A stretch of DNA of 64,000 nucleotides, from assembly GCF_019457905.1 (NCBI RefSeq), contig NZ_JAHZSV010000012.1, forward strand, positions 1 through 64,000. Direction: 5' to 3'. The position numbers were made by a program, and so were the translations under genes. The notes beneath the pieces are model-generated. The model did not search any database and was not told where the DNA came from. It saw only the letters and a list, made by a program, of their open reading frames with translations. Below are positions 53,908 through 63,283 of the stretch, piece after piece. The stretch's first letter is position 1. Every line of letters starts with the position of its first letter. Origin of the DNA: Flagellimonas abyssi (lineage in GTDB: Bacteria > Bacteroidota > Bacteroidia > Flavobacteriales > Flavobacteriaceae).

Positions 53908-54525
53908 TTATTCAAACAGCCCATGAATCTCCCCATCGATACGGTTGATGACCTCCCCCAAATCCTCTGGTTTGTCCACAAAATCGAGGTTGTCCACATC
54001 AAAAATAAGCAGTTTGCCTTTTGCGTAGGTGTTCACCCAAGCCTCATAGCGTTCGTTCAAACGGCTGAGGTAATCAATGGAAATGGAATTTTCATAATCC
54101 CGCCCGCGCTTATGGATTTGATTCACCAAATTGGGAATGGAACTACGTAGGTATATCATTAGGTCCGGTGGTTGCACCAGGGATTCCATCAACTCAAAAA
54201 GACCCTTGTAATTTTCATAATCCCGGTTGGTCATTAGTCCCATAGCGTGCAGGTTAGGGGCAAATATGTGTGCGTCTTCATAAATGGTCCTATCCTGGAT
54301 CACACTTTTTCCACTCTCCCTGATCTTTAAAATTTGACGGTACCTACTGTTCAAAAAGTAAATTTGAAGGTTGAAGCTCCATCGTTCCATCTGGGTGTAG
54401 AAATCGTCGAGATAAGGGTTGTCCACTACATCTTCAAAATGGGCCTCCCATTTATAATGTTTTGCAAGTAAGTTTGTCAAAGTTGTTTTTCCAGCGCCAA
54501 TATTTCCTGCTACAGCAATATGCAT
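53908..54525 (-). CDS. Deoxynucleoside kinase
   Basis: 205 residues with P-loop GNIGAGKTT (8-16), the DRTIYEDAHIF motif near 99 (DRS-equivalent) and the lid IHKRGRDYENSISIDYL near 147. It phosphorylates deoxynucleosides for dNTP salvage; whether it prefers dG, dA, dC or T is not readable. A related kinase domain is fused to HPPK at 7350. Divergent from metK, 333 bp away. Confidence 0.93.
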   Translation of the reverse strand: MHIAVAGNIGAGKTTLTNLLAKHYKWEAHFEDVVDNPYLDDFYTQMERWSFNLQIYFLNSRYRQILKIRESGKSVIQDRTIYEDAHIFAPNLHAMGLMTNRDYENYKGLFELMESLVQPPDLMIYLRSSIPNLVNQIHKRGRDYENSISIDYLSRLNERYEAWVNTYAKGKLLIFDVDNLDFVDKPEDLGEVINRIDGEIHGLFE

Positions 54526-54653
54526 GGGATGTGATTGTTTTAAGTTGGTGTTTAATGATAAGGGGATCTCAAATCATCGCAATATACAAAGTATATCCAC
54601 TTATAGAAAAAAAACTGGTTCAAACGCCCCATCTATTAAAGCACCAAACAAAG

Positions 54654-54684
54654 TTTTGAAATATCAACCAATTACGTACTTTTG
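54654..54684 (+). promoter_or_regulatory. Promoter of metK (TTTTG-N18-TACTTTTG)
   Basis: TTTTG (54654-54658) and TACTTTTG (54677-54684) are spaced by 18 bp. The predicted start lies a few bases later, so the riboswitch would begin right at the RNA 5' end. Confidence 0.75.
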
Positions 54685-54691
54685 CCCTTCA

Positions 54692-54762
54692 AAATGAGGA
54701 AAGATTTGACTGATTGCAACCTCTTTTCCTGAATTGTTCGGGATTAAAAATGCTAAAGCAGT
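54692..54762 (+). ncRNA. SAM-II-type riboswitch in the metK leader
   Basis: The order GAGG - GATTTG - ACTGATTGCAA - CCTC and then AAAAATGCTAAAG reproduces the compact SAM-II (SAM-alpha) pseudoknot. The P1 stem is GAGG (54696-54699) with CCTC (54720-54723), the conserved TTGCAA lies in its loop, and the GCTAAAG strand at 54752-54758 provides the pseudoknot side. Between them is an extra 7-bp hairpin (54727-54743). It should reduce metK expression when SAM is plentiful. The rest of the 333-bp gap to metK contains a 96-nt spacer with no gene that I can support; a 19-codon frame begins at the ATG at 54750. Confidence 0.82.
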
Positions 54763-54858
54763 TCGTGTCGCACCAAATAGGGTCGGGGCATCTCCTCTCA
54801 AAGGGTTAAAGAACTACTTCTTGCAGTTTTGTCGAATTTCTTGATATAAAAATTAGTA

Positions 54859-56112
54859 ATGGCGTATTTGTTTACATCGGAATCCGTGAGTGAGGGTCAT
54901 CCGGATAAAATTGCAGATCAGATCAGTGATGCATTGTTGGATAATTTTTTGGCCTTTGACCCAGAGAGCAAAGTGGCTTGCGAAACTATGGTGACCACGG
55001 GTCAGGTAGTGTTGGCGGGTGAAGTAAAGAGTCATACCTACGTGGATTTGCAGAGCATAGCTAGGGAAGTCATCAATAAAATTGGCTACACCAAAGGTGA
55101 ATATAAGTTTAGTGGTGATTCCTGTGGCGTGATTTCTTTGATTCACGAACAATCACAGGACATTAACCAAGGGGTAGATCGCGGTACCAAAGAAGAACAA
55201 GGTGCCGGGGACCAAGGTATGATGTTCGGTTATGCCACCACAGAGACCGATAATTATATGCCTTTGGCATTGGACATCTCACACAAGATTTTAGAGGTTT
55301 TGGCTAGTTTGAGGAGAGAAGGAAACAGGATCCCATATTTGCGACCCGATGCCAAAGCACAGGTGACGATTGAATACTCCGACGACAATGTGCCACAACG
55401 TATCGATACCATTGTAGTTTCAACGCAACATGACGAGTTTGATGCAGACGAGGTGATGCTGGCCAAGATCAAGGAGGATATCATCCATATTTTGATTCCA
55501 GAGGTGAAAAAATTATTACCGGAGAGCATTCAAAAATTGTTTACGGAAAGTATTAAGTATCACATTAATCCAACCGGAAAATTTGTGATCGGTGGCCCAC
55601 ATGGAGATGCCGGTCTTACAGGAAGAAAAATAATCGTGGACACCTATGGAGGAAAAGGTGCCCACGGAGGAGGTGCTTTTAGTGGAAAGGATCCTAGCAA
55701 AGTGGACCGAAGTGCTGCCTATGCTGCCCGCCATATGGCAAAAAATTTGGTGGCTGCCGGGGTTGCTGGTGAGATTTTGGTGCAAGTAAGCTATGCCATC
55801 GGCGTGGTAGAGCCTACATCTATTTTTGTGGATACCTATAAATCTTCCAACGTGAATATGACCGATGGTGAAATTGCCAAAAAGGCATCTGAACTTTTTG
55901 ATATGAGACCCTTTGCCATCGAGGAACGCTTAAAACTTCGCAACCCTATTTATTTGGAAACTGCTGCTTATGGACATTTGGGCAAACAACCCCGAACCGT
56001 AACCAAAGTATTCGAATCTCCTTATAATGGCAGAATCGAGAAAGAAGTGGAACTCTTCACTTGGGAAAAATTGGATATGGTGGACAAGGTGAAAGAGGCC
56101 TTTGGTTTATAA
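54859..56112 (+). CDS. metK: S-adenosylmethionine synthetase
   Basis: 417 residues. N-terminal [23 protein letters not shown], the central [19 protein letters not shown] phosphate-binding block and [22 protein letters not shown] are all intact. It makes SAM from methionine and ATP. A SAM-II-type riboswitch precedes it. A terminator follows, so it is transcribed alone. Confidence 0.98.
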   Translation: MAYLFTSESVSEGHPDKIADQISDALLDNFLAFDPESKVACETMVTTGQVVLAGEVKSHTYVDLQSIAREVINKIGYTKGEYKFSGDSCGVISLIHEQSQDINQGVDRGTKEEQGAGDQGMMFGYATTETDNYMPLALDISHKILEVLASLRREGNRIPYLRPDAKAQVTIEYSDDNVPQRIDTIVVSTQHDEFDADEVMLAKIKEDIIHILIPEVKKLLPESIQKLFTESIKYHINPTGKFVIGGPHGDAGLTGRKIIVDTYGGKGAHGGGAFSGKDPSKVDRSAAYAARHMAKNLVAAGVAGEILVQVSYAIGVVEPTSIFVDTYKSSNVNMTDGEIAKKASELFDMRPFAIEERLKLRNPIYLETAAYGHLGKQPRTVTKVFESPYNGRIEKEVELFTWEKLDMVDKVKEAFGL

Positions 56113-56133
56113 ACTATCAGAATCAACACATAC

Positions 56134-56162
56134 AAAGGAGCTTCCATGAGGCTCCTTTTTTT
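56134..56162 (+). terminator. Terminator after metK
   Basis: AAAGGAGC (56134-56141) pairs with GCTCCTTT (56151-56158), with further T residues after. Confidence 0.85.
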
Positions 56163-56215
56163 ATTGGTATACTCCAGCCAACTTTAGTAGCTTTAGCCTA
56201 TAAAAAGTTTTAGAT

Positions 56216-58150
56216 ATGAGAAGTTCCGTTAGAATTCTATTGCTAGGTGTTTTAATGTTGACGGTGACCGTCAGCTGTAAAGAGACCACCAAGACTGAGG
56301 TGCAAGAAGTCGATACCTACGTAGCCGACAATTACACCAAAAAAGAGGTGGACATTGAAATGCGCGATGGTATTACATTGCATACCACAATCTATTCACC
56401 AAAGGACACTTCCAAAAAATATCCTATCATTCTGCAACGTACGCCCTATAGCTCACAGCCTTATGGAGAAGGAAACTTTAGGACGAGAATTGGTCCGAAC
56501 GAGCATTTGATGAAAGAAGGGAACATCATTGTTTACCAAGATGTTCGGGGAAGATGGCTCAGTGAAGGCCATTACGTGAATATGCGTGCCTACATTCCCA
56601 ACAAAACCTCGGATGAGCAAGTGGACGAGAGTTCGGATACCTACGATACCATTGAGTGGCTGGTCAACAATGTGGAAAACAATAACGGCAATGTGGGTAT
56701 TTGGGGGATTTCGTATCCCGGGTATTACGCCACCTATGCCACCGTGGATGCCCACCCCGCTTTGAAAGCCGCTTCACCACAGGCCTGTATCGGGGATTTC
56801 TTTTTTGATGATTTTCACCATAACGGAGCCTATTTGTTGAGCTATTTTAGGGCCACTTCGCTTTTTGGAACGCCGCGCCCCAATGGGGATCAGCCCATCG
56901 ACACGGCTTGGTATACGCTTCCAAACCTGCCAACAGAAGATCAGTACCAGTTCTTCTTGGATGCAGGACCATTGAAGAATCTGGATTATTTCTTCGAATA
57001 TGAAACGGCCGATACCCCTAACATGCGGCCAGAGGGAGTAACCGACGATTATTTCTGGAACGAGCTCAAGGAGCATCCGAATTACGATGAAATGTGGCAG
57101 AGCAAAGGCTTGATCCAGCATTTGAAAGATGTGAAGAGCAGTGTGGCCACTATGGTTGTCGGCGGTTGGTTTGACGCTGAAGATCTGTACGGGCCGTTGG
57201 AGACCTACAAGAACATTGAAAAATATAACGAAGGGAATTATAATACCATGGTTTTCGGACCATGGGACCATGGGGGGTGGGCTCGTGACAAGGAACGTAA
57301 CGTGGTGGGCAACTACTATTTCGGCGATTCCATTTCGTTGTTTTATCAGAAAGATATCGAAACCAAGTTCTTCAACCATTTTTTGAAAGGCGAGGGCGAT
57401 AAAAACTCTGGATTGCCAGAGGCCTACGTTTTTGATACCGGTAAAAAAGAATGGAAAACCTACGATACTTGGCCTCCGGAAAATGCTGCCAAACAAACCA
57501 TGTATCTGTCGGATGATCAAGAACTCACCTCAGAGCAAAAAGGAATTACTGGAATTCAGTTTATCAGCGATATAAAGAAGCCGGTTCCCTATTCCGAGGA
57601 TGTAAAGACCGTTTTTACCCCAAGAAAATACATGACGGACGATCAGCGCTTTGCCGCCCGACGTTCCGATGTTTTGGTGTTTGAAACCGATGTAATGGAC
57701 GAAGACCTGACCTTGGCAGGAGACATTATGGCCCATTTGAAAGTGGCGACCACGGGAACCGCAGCCGATTGGATTGTAAAGGTCATCGATGTGCACCCAG
57801 CCAATGCCGAGACCAATGAGGAAATGCAAGATCACCTTAAAATGAGCTATTACCATTTAATGGTAAGGAGCGAAGTGCTTCGCGGTCGGTTCAGAAATAG
57901 TTTTTCCGAACCGGAACCCTTCACTCCGAATGAGAAGACGGATGTGAACATAAAGCTTCAGGATGTGTTCCATACCATCAAAAAAGGGCACAAATTGCAG
58001 ATTCAGGTACAGAGCACCTGGTTCCCGCTTATCGATTTGAATCCACAAACTTATGTGGACAACATCTTTAAGGCGGACGAATCCGATTTCAAGACACAGA
58101 CACATACCGTTTTCACCGATTCCAATATTGAGTTTACGGTATTGAAATAA
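56216..58150 (+). CDS. CocE/NonD family hydrolase, lipoprotein (X-Pro peptidase/acylase-like)
   Basis: 644 residues. Lipoprotein signal (LMLTVTVSCKE, C21). Alpha/beta-hydrolase domain with oxyanion YPIILQRTPYS, nucleophile S166 in WGISYPGYYA and catalytic histidine likely in FGPWDHGGWARDKERN. A C-terminal jelly-roll domain (from about 470) is typical of the S15/CocE group, which includes alpha-amino acid ester hydrolases and glutaryl-7-ACA acylases. The physiological substrate is unknown. Not part of the met operon as judged by the separate promoter and riboswitch downstream. Confidence 0.9.
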   Translation: MRSSVRILLLGVLMLTVTVSCKETTKTEVQEVDTYVADNYTKKEVDIEMRDGITLHTTIYSPKDTSKKYPIILQRTPYSSQPYGEGNFRTRIGPNEHLMKEGNIIVYQDVRGRWLSEGHYVNMRAYIPNKTSDEQVDESSDTYDTIEWLVNNVENNNGNVGIWGISYPGYYATYATVDAHPALKAASPQACIGDFFFDDFHHNGAYLLSYFRATSLFGTPRPNGDQPIDTAWYTLPNLPTEDQYQFFLDAGPLKNLDYFFEYETADTPNMRPEGVTDDYFWNELKEHPNYDEMWQSKGLIQHLKDVKSSVATMVVGGWFDAEDLYGPLETYKNIEKYNEGNYNTMVFGPWDHGGWARDKERNVVGNYYFGDSISLFYQKDIETKFFNHFLKGEGDKNSGLPEAYVFDTGKKEWKTYDTWPPENAAKQTMYLSDDQELTSEQKGITGIQFISDIKKPVPYSEDVKTVFTPRKYMTDDQRFAARRSDVLVFETDVMDEDLTLAGDIMAHLKVATTGTAADWIVKVIDVHPANAETNEEMQDHLKMSYYHLMVRSEVLRGRFRNSFSEPEPFTPNEKTDVNIKLQDVFHTIKKGHKLQIQVQSTWFPLIDLNPQTYVDNIFKADESDFKTQTHTVFTDSNIEFTVLK

Positions 58151-58174
58151 AAAATATGGAAGTTCGTGAGACAA

Positions 58175-58204
58175 AGTCTTTTGAGGAATTTTTTTCAAAA
58201 GATT
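58175..58204. repeat. Hairpin after the CocE gene
   Basis: AGTCTTTTGA (58175-58184) pairs with TCAAAAGATT (58195-58204; one G-T pair) around a T-rich loop. It could end the upstream transcript, but no T run follows, so termination is doubtful. Confidence 0.4.
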
Positions 58205-58227
58205 AGGAAAATCAATCTTTCCATCAG

Positions 58228-58235
58228 TATATTTG
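58228..58235 (+). promoter_or_regulatory. -7 element (TATATTTG) of the met operon
   Basis: TATATTTG fits TANNTTTG, 29 bp before the SAM-I aptamer begins. No clean -33 TTG. Confidence 0.6.
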
Positions 58236-58263
58236 TCCCACGAAGTTCAAACACGTATTGATT

Positions 58264-58371
58264 AGTTATCAAGAAAGGCGGAGGGAATAGACCCGATGAA
58301 GCCTTAGCAACCCTTGGCCCCTGATGCCGAGAAGGTGCTACATTCTATCCCACTTTAGGGTATAGATAACG
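58264..58371 (+). ncRNA. SAM-I (S-box) riboswitch
   Basis: A textbook S-box: P1 GTTATC (58265-58270) with GATAAC (58365-58370), the AAGAAAGGCGGAGGGAATAG segment, ACCCGATGAAGCCTTAGCAACC, and GAAGGTGCTACATTC. After it, AATCGA/TCGATT (58374-58379, 58386-58391) followed by a T-rich stretch may be the terminator of the expression platform. It controls the metY and MetX-AK-HSD genes. The remaining spacer up to 58484 (334-bp gap overall) contains no gene. Confidence 0.97.
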
Positions 58372-58484
58372 ACAATCGACATTTTTCGATTTTACTTTCT
58401 TATAACTTTTTGATTTTCCTACGGCCCATGCCGAAGGGTTTGACTTTTTAATTTAAAAATTTAACAATTCAAGCAACAAAAGTC

Positions 58485-59759
58485 ATGAGTGATCAAAAAT
58501 TTTCAACCAATGCTCTACATGCTGGCCACGATGTAACCGTTAACGGAGGTACAAGGGCCGTACCCATTTATCAGTCCACTTCGTATGTGTTCAACAATAC
58601 GGACCATGCGGCCAATTTATTTTCATTGGCAGAGTTGGGCTTTATCTACACCCGATTGAACAATCCTACCAACCAGATTTTACAAGACCGTTTGGCAGCT
58701 ATTGAAGGAGGAATAGGAGCAGTGGTGTTTGCTTCCGGGACAGCTGCCATTTCTACTAGTTTAATGACGCTTCTGAAAGCGGGAGACCATATTGTGGCTT
58801 CTAGTAGTTTGTATGGAGGTACCTATAATTTATTGAATGTGACCCTACCAAGATTGGGCATTACCACCACTTTTGTGGATGCCTCCAACCCTTCCAATTT
58901 TGCAGCTGCCGTTCAAGATAATACGCGGGCCTTTTTTGTGGAATCTTTGGGGAATCCGAAGTTGGATGTGCTTGATCTAAAAAGAATATCCAAGGAAGCC
59001 AAAGAGGCACAAGTACCATTTATTGTTGACAATACGGTAGCTACGCCAGGTTTGTTGAACCCTATTGAGCATGGTGCCAATTTGGTGATTCATTCCCTAA
59101 CAAAATATATTGGTGGTCAGGGTAACTCTCTTGGTGGTGCCATTATCGATGCCGGTACCTTTGACTGGGCCAACGGAAAATTTCCTGAGTTTACAGAGCC
59201 CTCTGCAGGTTACCACGGTTTGGTGTACCATGAAGCCCTGGGTGCGCCAGCCTTTACCTTTAAGCTGATTTTGGAGGGACTGCGCGACTTTGGTGGAGCT
59301 TTGAGTCCGTTCAACGCTTTTCAGATTTTGCAAGGGTTGGAAACTTTGCCGGTGCGTATCAAACAGCACAGTATAAATGCCTTGGACTTGGCTGAATGGC
59401 TGGAGAATAGGGAAGAGGTTGCTTGGGTCAATTATCCCGGATTAAAAAGTAGTAAGTACAACGACTTGGCAAAAGAGTATCTGCCTAAAGGCCAGAGTGG
59501 AATCGTTACCTTTGGGGTCAAAGGTGGATTTGAAGCCGCAAAAAAGCTGACGGACGCCACGAAAATATTCTCGCTGTTGGCCAATATTGGAGATACCAAA
59601 TCCTTGATTATACACCCTGCCAGTACCACGCACCAGCAATTGAATGAAGAGCAGCAGCAAAGCGCCGGTGTTTCTCAAGATTTAATACGTTTGTCGGTAG
59701 GTCTGGAGGATATCGAAGACTTGAAAGCTGATTTGGAGCAGGCTTTTGCCGCCATTTAA
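58485..59759 (+). CDS. metY: O-acetylhomoserine sulfhydrylase (MetY-type)
   Basis: 424 residues of the Cys/Met PLP fold-type I family. PLP lysine K207 (VIHSLTKYIGGQGN), the SGTAAI block (VFASGTAAIST) near 83 and a C-terminal SVGLEDIEDLKADLEQAF. Length and NSLGGAIIDAGTFDW match MetY, which uses sulfide and O-acetylhomoserine to make homocysteine. It is next to the gene supplying that ester. First gene after the SAM-I riboswitch. Confidence 0.95.
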   Translation: MSDQKFSTNALHAGHDVTVNGGTRAVPIYQSTSYVFNNTDHAANLFSLAELGFIYTRLNNPTNQILQDRLAAIEGGIGAVVFASGTAAISTSLMTLLKAGDHIVASSSLYGGTYNLLNVTLPRLGITTTFVDASNPSNFAAAVQDNTRAFFVESLGNPKLDVLDLKRISKEAKEAQVPFIVDNTVATPGLLNPIEHGANLVIHSLTKYIGGQGNSLGGAIIDAGTFDWANGKFPEFTEPSAGYHGLVYHEALGAPAFTFKLILEGLRDFGGALSPFNAFQILQGLETLPVRIKQHSINALDLAEWLENREEVAWVNYPGLKSSKYNDLAKEYLPKGQSGIVTFGVKGGFEAAKKLTDATKIFSLLANIGDTKSLIIHPASTTHQQLNEEQQQSAGVSQDLIRLSVGLEDIEDLKADLEQAFAAI

Positions 59760-59789
59760 TGATTAATAGATTAACGTCGTAGAAGAGTT

Positions 59790-62700
59790 ATGCTGCAGCA
59801 TTTAAACATAGAACAATTTACCACCCAAAGTGGTGTTGCCCAAGACCTGAAGTTGTCATATCAAATTTTTGGTAAACCCTTGCACACGGCACCCATCATT
59901 TTGGTGAACCACGCGCTTACGGGCAATTCCAATGTAGCGGGGAAAGATGGATGGTGGTCTGATCTGATCGGGGATGGAAAATGTATCGATACCGAGAAGT
60001 ACACCATATTATCGTTCAATATTCCTGGAAATGGTTTTGATGGTTTCATCATCGAAAACTACAAGGATTTTGTGGCAGGGGATATCGCCAGAATTTTTCT
60101 TTGGGGATTGGAGCAATTAAAGATCGATAAACTGTTCGCCATTATCGGCGGCTCTTTGGGTGGTGGAATTGCTTGGGAAATGGCGGCCATCAACCCAAAT
60201 ATCACGGAGCATTTGATTCCCGTGGCATCCGATTGGAAATCCACGGATTGGCTGATTGCCAACTGTCAGATTCAAGAGCAGTTTTTGGTCAATTCCAAAC
60301 AGCCCGTGCACGATGCCCGTATGCATGCGATGTTGTGCTACCGAACACCGGAATCCTTCAAAGAAAGATTTAAGCGAAGCACCAACGAAGAGCTACAGGT
60401 TTTCAATGTGGAATCTTGGTTGATGCACCACGGTGAAAAGTTGCAAGAGCGTTTTCAGCTATCGGCCTATAAGTTGATGAACCAACTGTTGAAATCCATC
60501 GATATAACCAGAAATGGGGAAGAAGCTTTCAAGGCATTGCAGGAGAGCGACACCAAAATCCACATCATCGGGGTCAATTCCGATTTGTTCTTCACGGCGG
60601 AGGAGAACAAGGAGACATTTAAAAGATTGGCCCAAGCCAATACCAATGTGACTTATGGCGAGGTGCAATCCGTACATGGTCACGATGCCTTTTTGATGGA
60701 GTTTGAACAATTGGAAAAATTGTTGGAGACTGTTTTCCAAAAGAATACCGAACGTATCAAAATATTGAAGTTTGGCGGGAAATCCTTGGCCAACGGAGAG
60801 GGTATTCAGCGTGTATTGAAAATTATCACCCAAAGGTTTGAAGCGGAAGAACGCTTTGCCGTTGTGGTTTCCGCTCGTGGCAAGGCAACGGACCAACTGG
60901 AAAACTTGCTCGAAAAAGCGGCCAAGGGAGCTGATTTTCAAACTGATTTAAAGAAGTTTGCCGATTATCAAAAAAACAATTTTGATGGTGTGGACATTGA
61001 TGAAGAGCTGGCGACCATAGAAAAAATATTGAACGGGGTTTCCCTGACCGGAGACTACAGCTTAAAAACGAAGGATGAAATCTTATCCTTTGGAGAATTG
61101 TTGTCCGCCAAATATGTGACGGCCTCGCTCAATGCATCTGGGTTAAAAGCAAAGCTTTTGGATTCTCGAAAGTTGATCAGCACGGATGACAATTATAGCA
61201 ATGCCGAAGTAGATCAAGGTGCCTCCAAAGAAAATGTACTTCGATATTTCCATGCACTGGAAAAGGATACCATTCCGATAGTCACTGGTTTTATTGGTTC
61301 CAACCGTGATGGTTCAACGACCACTTTGGGCAGGAACGGGAGCAATTATTCCGCAGCGCTGCTGGCCAATTTTTTGGATGCGGGTGAGTTGATCAATTAC
61401 ACCCACGTGGATGGTATTTTCACGGCCAATCCGGATTTGGTGGCAGATGCACGATTAATAGATGTGATTTCCTATGGCGAGGCCAATGAGCTCGCCAATT
61501 TCGGAGCGAATATTTTGCACGCGAAGACCATAATTCCACTGATCGAGAAAAACATTCCATTGCGCATATGCAACACCTTCAACGATGATAACGAAGGCAC
61601 TTTAATTGGTCCAAAAAGTGATAATGGAGGAATTAAATCCCTTTCAGTGCTCGACAATATGGCCCTCATCAATTTGGAGGGTAGGGGACTGCTTGGTAAA
61701 GTGGGTGTGGACATGCGTATTTTTAGGGCATTGGGCCAAAATGGTATCAGCGTAGGTATTGTTTCTCAAGGATCTTCGGAACGGGGCATCGGTCTCGTGG
61801 TTGATGCATCCAAAGCGGACAAAGCCAAAAAAGTGCTCGACCAAGAGTTTGAGACGGATTACTCTTCGAAAGACATCAACCAGATTTCAGTGGTCAAGGA
61901 TGTTTCGGTCATTTCCATTGTCGGAATGGATTTGAGCAGTTTTCACAAACCCTTCAATGCCTTGGCGAAGAACCAAATCACGCCCTTACTGTTCAACAAT
62001 ACGGTAACCGGGAAGAACGTGAGCATGGTGGTGAAAAAGTCCGACTTGAACAAGGCCATCAATGTGATTCACGGACAGATTTTCGGAATCGCCAGGAAAA
62101 TCAATTTGGCGTTGTTTGGACACGGCAATGTCGGCGGAACGCTGATCAGTCAAATTCTGGATTCAAAAAATAGTATCGAAGACCGAAAAAGTATTGATTT
62201 AAAAGTGTTTGCCGTGGCAAATTCCAAAAAAGTGCTTTTGGATGCTTCGGGAGTTGGTGCTGATTGGAAAGAACGTTTGGAAAACGAGGGACAGCCTTAT
62301 CAACTTGAAGATATTACCGCATTTGCGAAACAACATCATTTGGAAAACCTGATTGCTGTGGATAACACGGCGAGCAAAACCTTTGTTGAGCAATACGAAT
62401 CATTGATTGAGCACGGTTTTGACTTGGTTTCATCAAACAAAATTGCAAATACGTTGAGCTTTGAGAAATACAAGTCGGTGCGGGCGTGTTTGGACAAGAA
62501 TCAAAAGCAATACCTCTACGAAACCAACGTGGGGGCAGGGCTCCCATTGATAGATACCATCAAACTGTTGCATTTGTCCGGTGAGAACATCACTAGAATC
62601 AAAGGCGTGTTTTCGGGATCGTTAAGCTATATTTTCAACACCTTTTCCGAGAAAGATGTTTCTTTTTCAGAAATCGTAAAGGAGGCTATGGAAAGCGGCT

Positions 62701-63170
62701 TTACCGAACCCGACCCAAGAGAAGATTTGTCCGGTAACGATGTGGGAAGAAAACTTTTGATTTTGGCCAGAGAATTGGACCTTCAGAACGAGTTTTCGGA
62801 TATTGATGTACAAAACTTGATTCCAGAAGAACTACGAACTTTGGATTTTGAGAAATTCATGGGACGAATAGGGGAGATGGATGATGTTTATAAGAAAATT
62901 AAAGAAGACCAGAAACAAGGACACGTGCTTCGCTATATAGGTGATTTACATGGCGATTTGCAACAGGACAAAGGTATTTTGGACGTACAATTGGTGTCTG
63001 TGCCCAAAGAAAGCGCTTTGGGGCAGGTGAAAGGTTCCGATTCCATTATTGAGATTTATACAGAATCCTATGGAGAACATCCCTTGGTAATTCAAGGAGC
63101 AGGTGCAGGAGCCGCTGTAACAGCAAGAGGTGTATTTGGTGACATTTTAAGAATAGCAGAGAAAATATAG
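59790..63170 (+). CDS. Triple fusion: MetX-like homoserine acetyltransferase, aspartokinase domain, homoserine dehydrogenase
   Basis: 1126 residues. 1-318: MetX-type alpha/beta hydrolase, with NHALTGNSN, nucleophile S122 (GGSLGGG), D265 (NSDLFF) and H298 (GHDAFL). 323-765: aspartokinase with two ACT-like regions (about 620-765). 770-1126: homoserine dehydrogenase, NAD(P) motif GHGNVGG (777-783), K884 and the ETNVGAGLPLIDT block. Thus aspartate phosphorylation, aspartate-semialdehyde reduction and homoserine acylation could be joined. Three aspartokinase positions are altered: KFGGK at 327-331 (usually KFGGT), N519 where the GSDY aspartate is expected and H539 where the TDVDG aspartate is expected. 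K327, T367, E436 and R515 are kept. It lies 30 bp after metY, under the same SAM-I switch. Confidence 0.95.
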   Translation: MLQHLNIEQFTTQSGVAQDLKLSYQIFGKPLHTAPIILVNHALTGNSNVAGKDGWWSDLIGDGKCIDTEKYTILSFNIPGNGFDGFIIENYKDFVAGDIARIFLWGLEQLKIDKLFAIIGGSLGGGIAWEMAAINPNITEHLIPVASDWKSTDWLIANCQIQEQFLVNSKQPVHDARMHAMLCYRTPESFKERFKRSTNEELQVFNVESWLMHHGEKLQERFQLSAYKLMNQLLKSIDITRNGEEAFKALQESDTKIHIIGVNSDLFFTAEENKETFKRLAQANTNVTYGEVQSVHGHDAFLMEFEQLEKLLETVFQKNTERIKILKFGGKSLANGEGIQRVLKIITQRFEAEERFAVVVSARGKATDQLENLLEKAAKGADFQTDLKKFADYQKNNFDGVDIDEELATIEKILNGVSLTGDYSLKTKDEILSFGELLSAKYVTASLNASGLKAKLLDSRKLISTDDNYSNAEVDQGASKENVLRYFHALEKDTIPIVTGFIGSNRDGSTTTLGRNGSNYSAALLANFLDAGELINYTHVDGIFTANPDLVADARLIDVISYGEANELANFGANILHAKTIIPLIEKNIPLRICNTFNDDNEGTLIGPKSDNGGIKSLSVLDNMALINLEGRGLLGKVGVDMRIFRALGQNGISVGIVSQGSSERGIGLVVDASKADKAKKVLDQEFETDYSSKDINQISVVKDVSVISIVGMDLSSFHKPFNALAKNQITPLLFNNTVTGKNVSMVVKKSDLNKAINVIHGQIFGIARKINLALFGHGNVGGTLISQILDSKNSIEDRKSIDLKVFAVANSKKVLLDASGVGADWKERLENEGQPYQLEDITAFAKQHHLENLIAVDNTASKTFVEQYESLIEHGFDLVSSNKIANTLSFEKYKSVRACLDKNQKQYLYETNVGAGLPLIDTIKLLHLSGENITRIKGVFSGSLSYIFNTFSEKDVSFSEIVKEAMESGFTEPDPREDLSGNDVGRKLLILARELDLQNEFSDIDVQNLIPEELRTLDFEKFMGRIGEMDDVYKKIKEDQKQGHVLRYIGDLHGDLQQDKGILDVQLVSVPKESALGQVKGSDSIIEIYTESYGEHPLVIQGAGAGAAVTARGVFGDILRIAEKI

Positions 63171-63190
63171 CTTCGACTTCGCTCAGCTAC
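63168..63190. repeat. Dispersed palindromic repeat, copy 4
   Basis: The core TCGACTTCGCTC (63173-63184) with TAGCT (63168-63172) and AGCTA (63185-63189) flanks; the stop codon of the fusion gene is part of the left stem. Together with the next copy (63209-63234) in opposite orientation it can form a longer imperfect hairpin. Confidence 0.7.
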
Positions 63191-63208
63191 CTGTAATTTA
63201 GGAGTTTC

Positions 63209-63234
63209 GGTGGCTGAGCGTAGTCTAAATAGCT
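63209..63234. repeat. Dispersed palindromic repeat, copy 5 (degenerate)
   Basis: The core GAGCGTAGTCTA (63216-63227) differs by one base from the consensus and its right stem is decayed (AATAGCT against GGCT). Confidence 0.6.
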
Positions 63235-63251
63235 AGTAAAAAAATCGTTAC

Positions 63252-63276
63252 GGTGGCTGAGCGTAGTCGAAGCCAC
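63252..63276. repeat. Dispersed palindromic repeat, copy 6: left end of the GIY-YIG unit
   Basis: The core GAGCGTAGTCGA (63259-63270) with GTGGCT and AGCCAC flanks. All 25 bases are the exact reverse complement of 63599-63623. It ends 8 bp before the GIY-YIG start codon. Confidence 0.85.
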
Positions 63277-63283
63277 AATTAAA

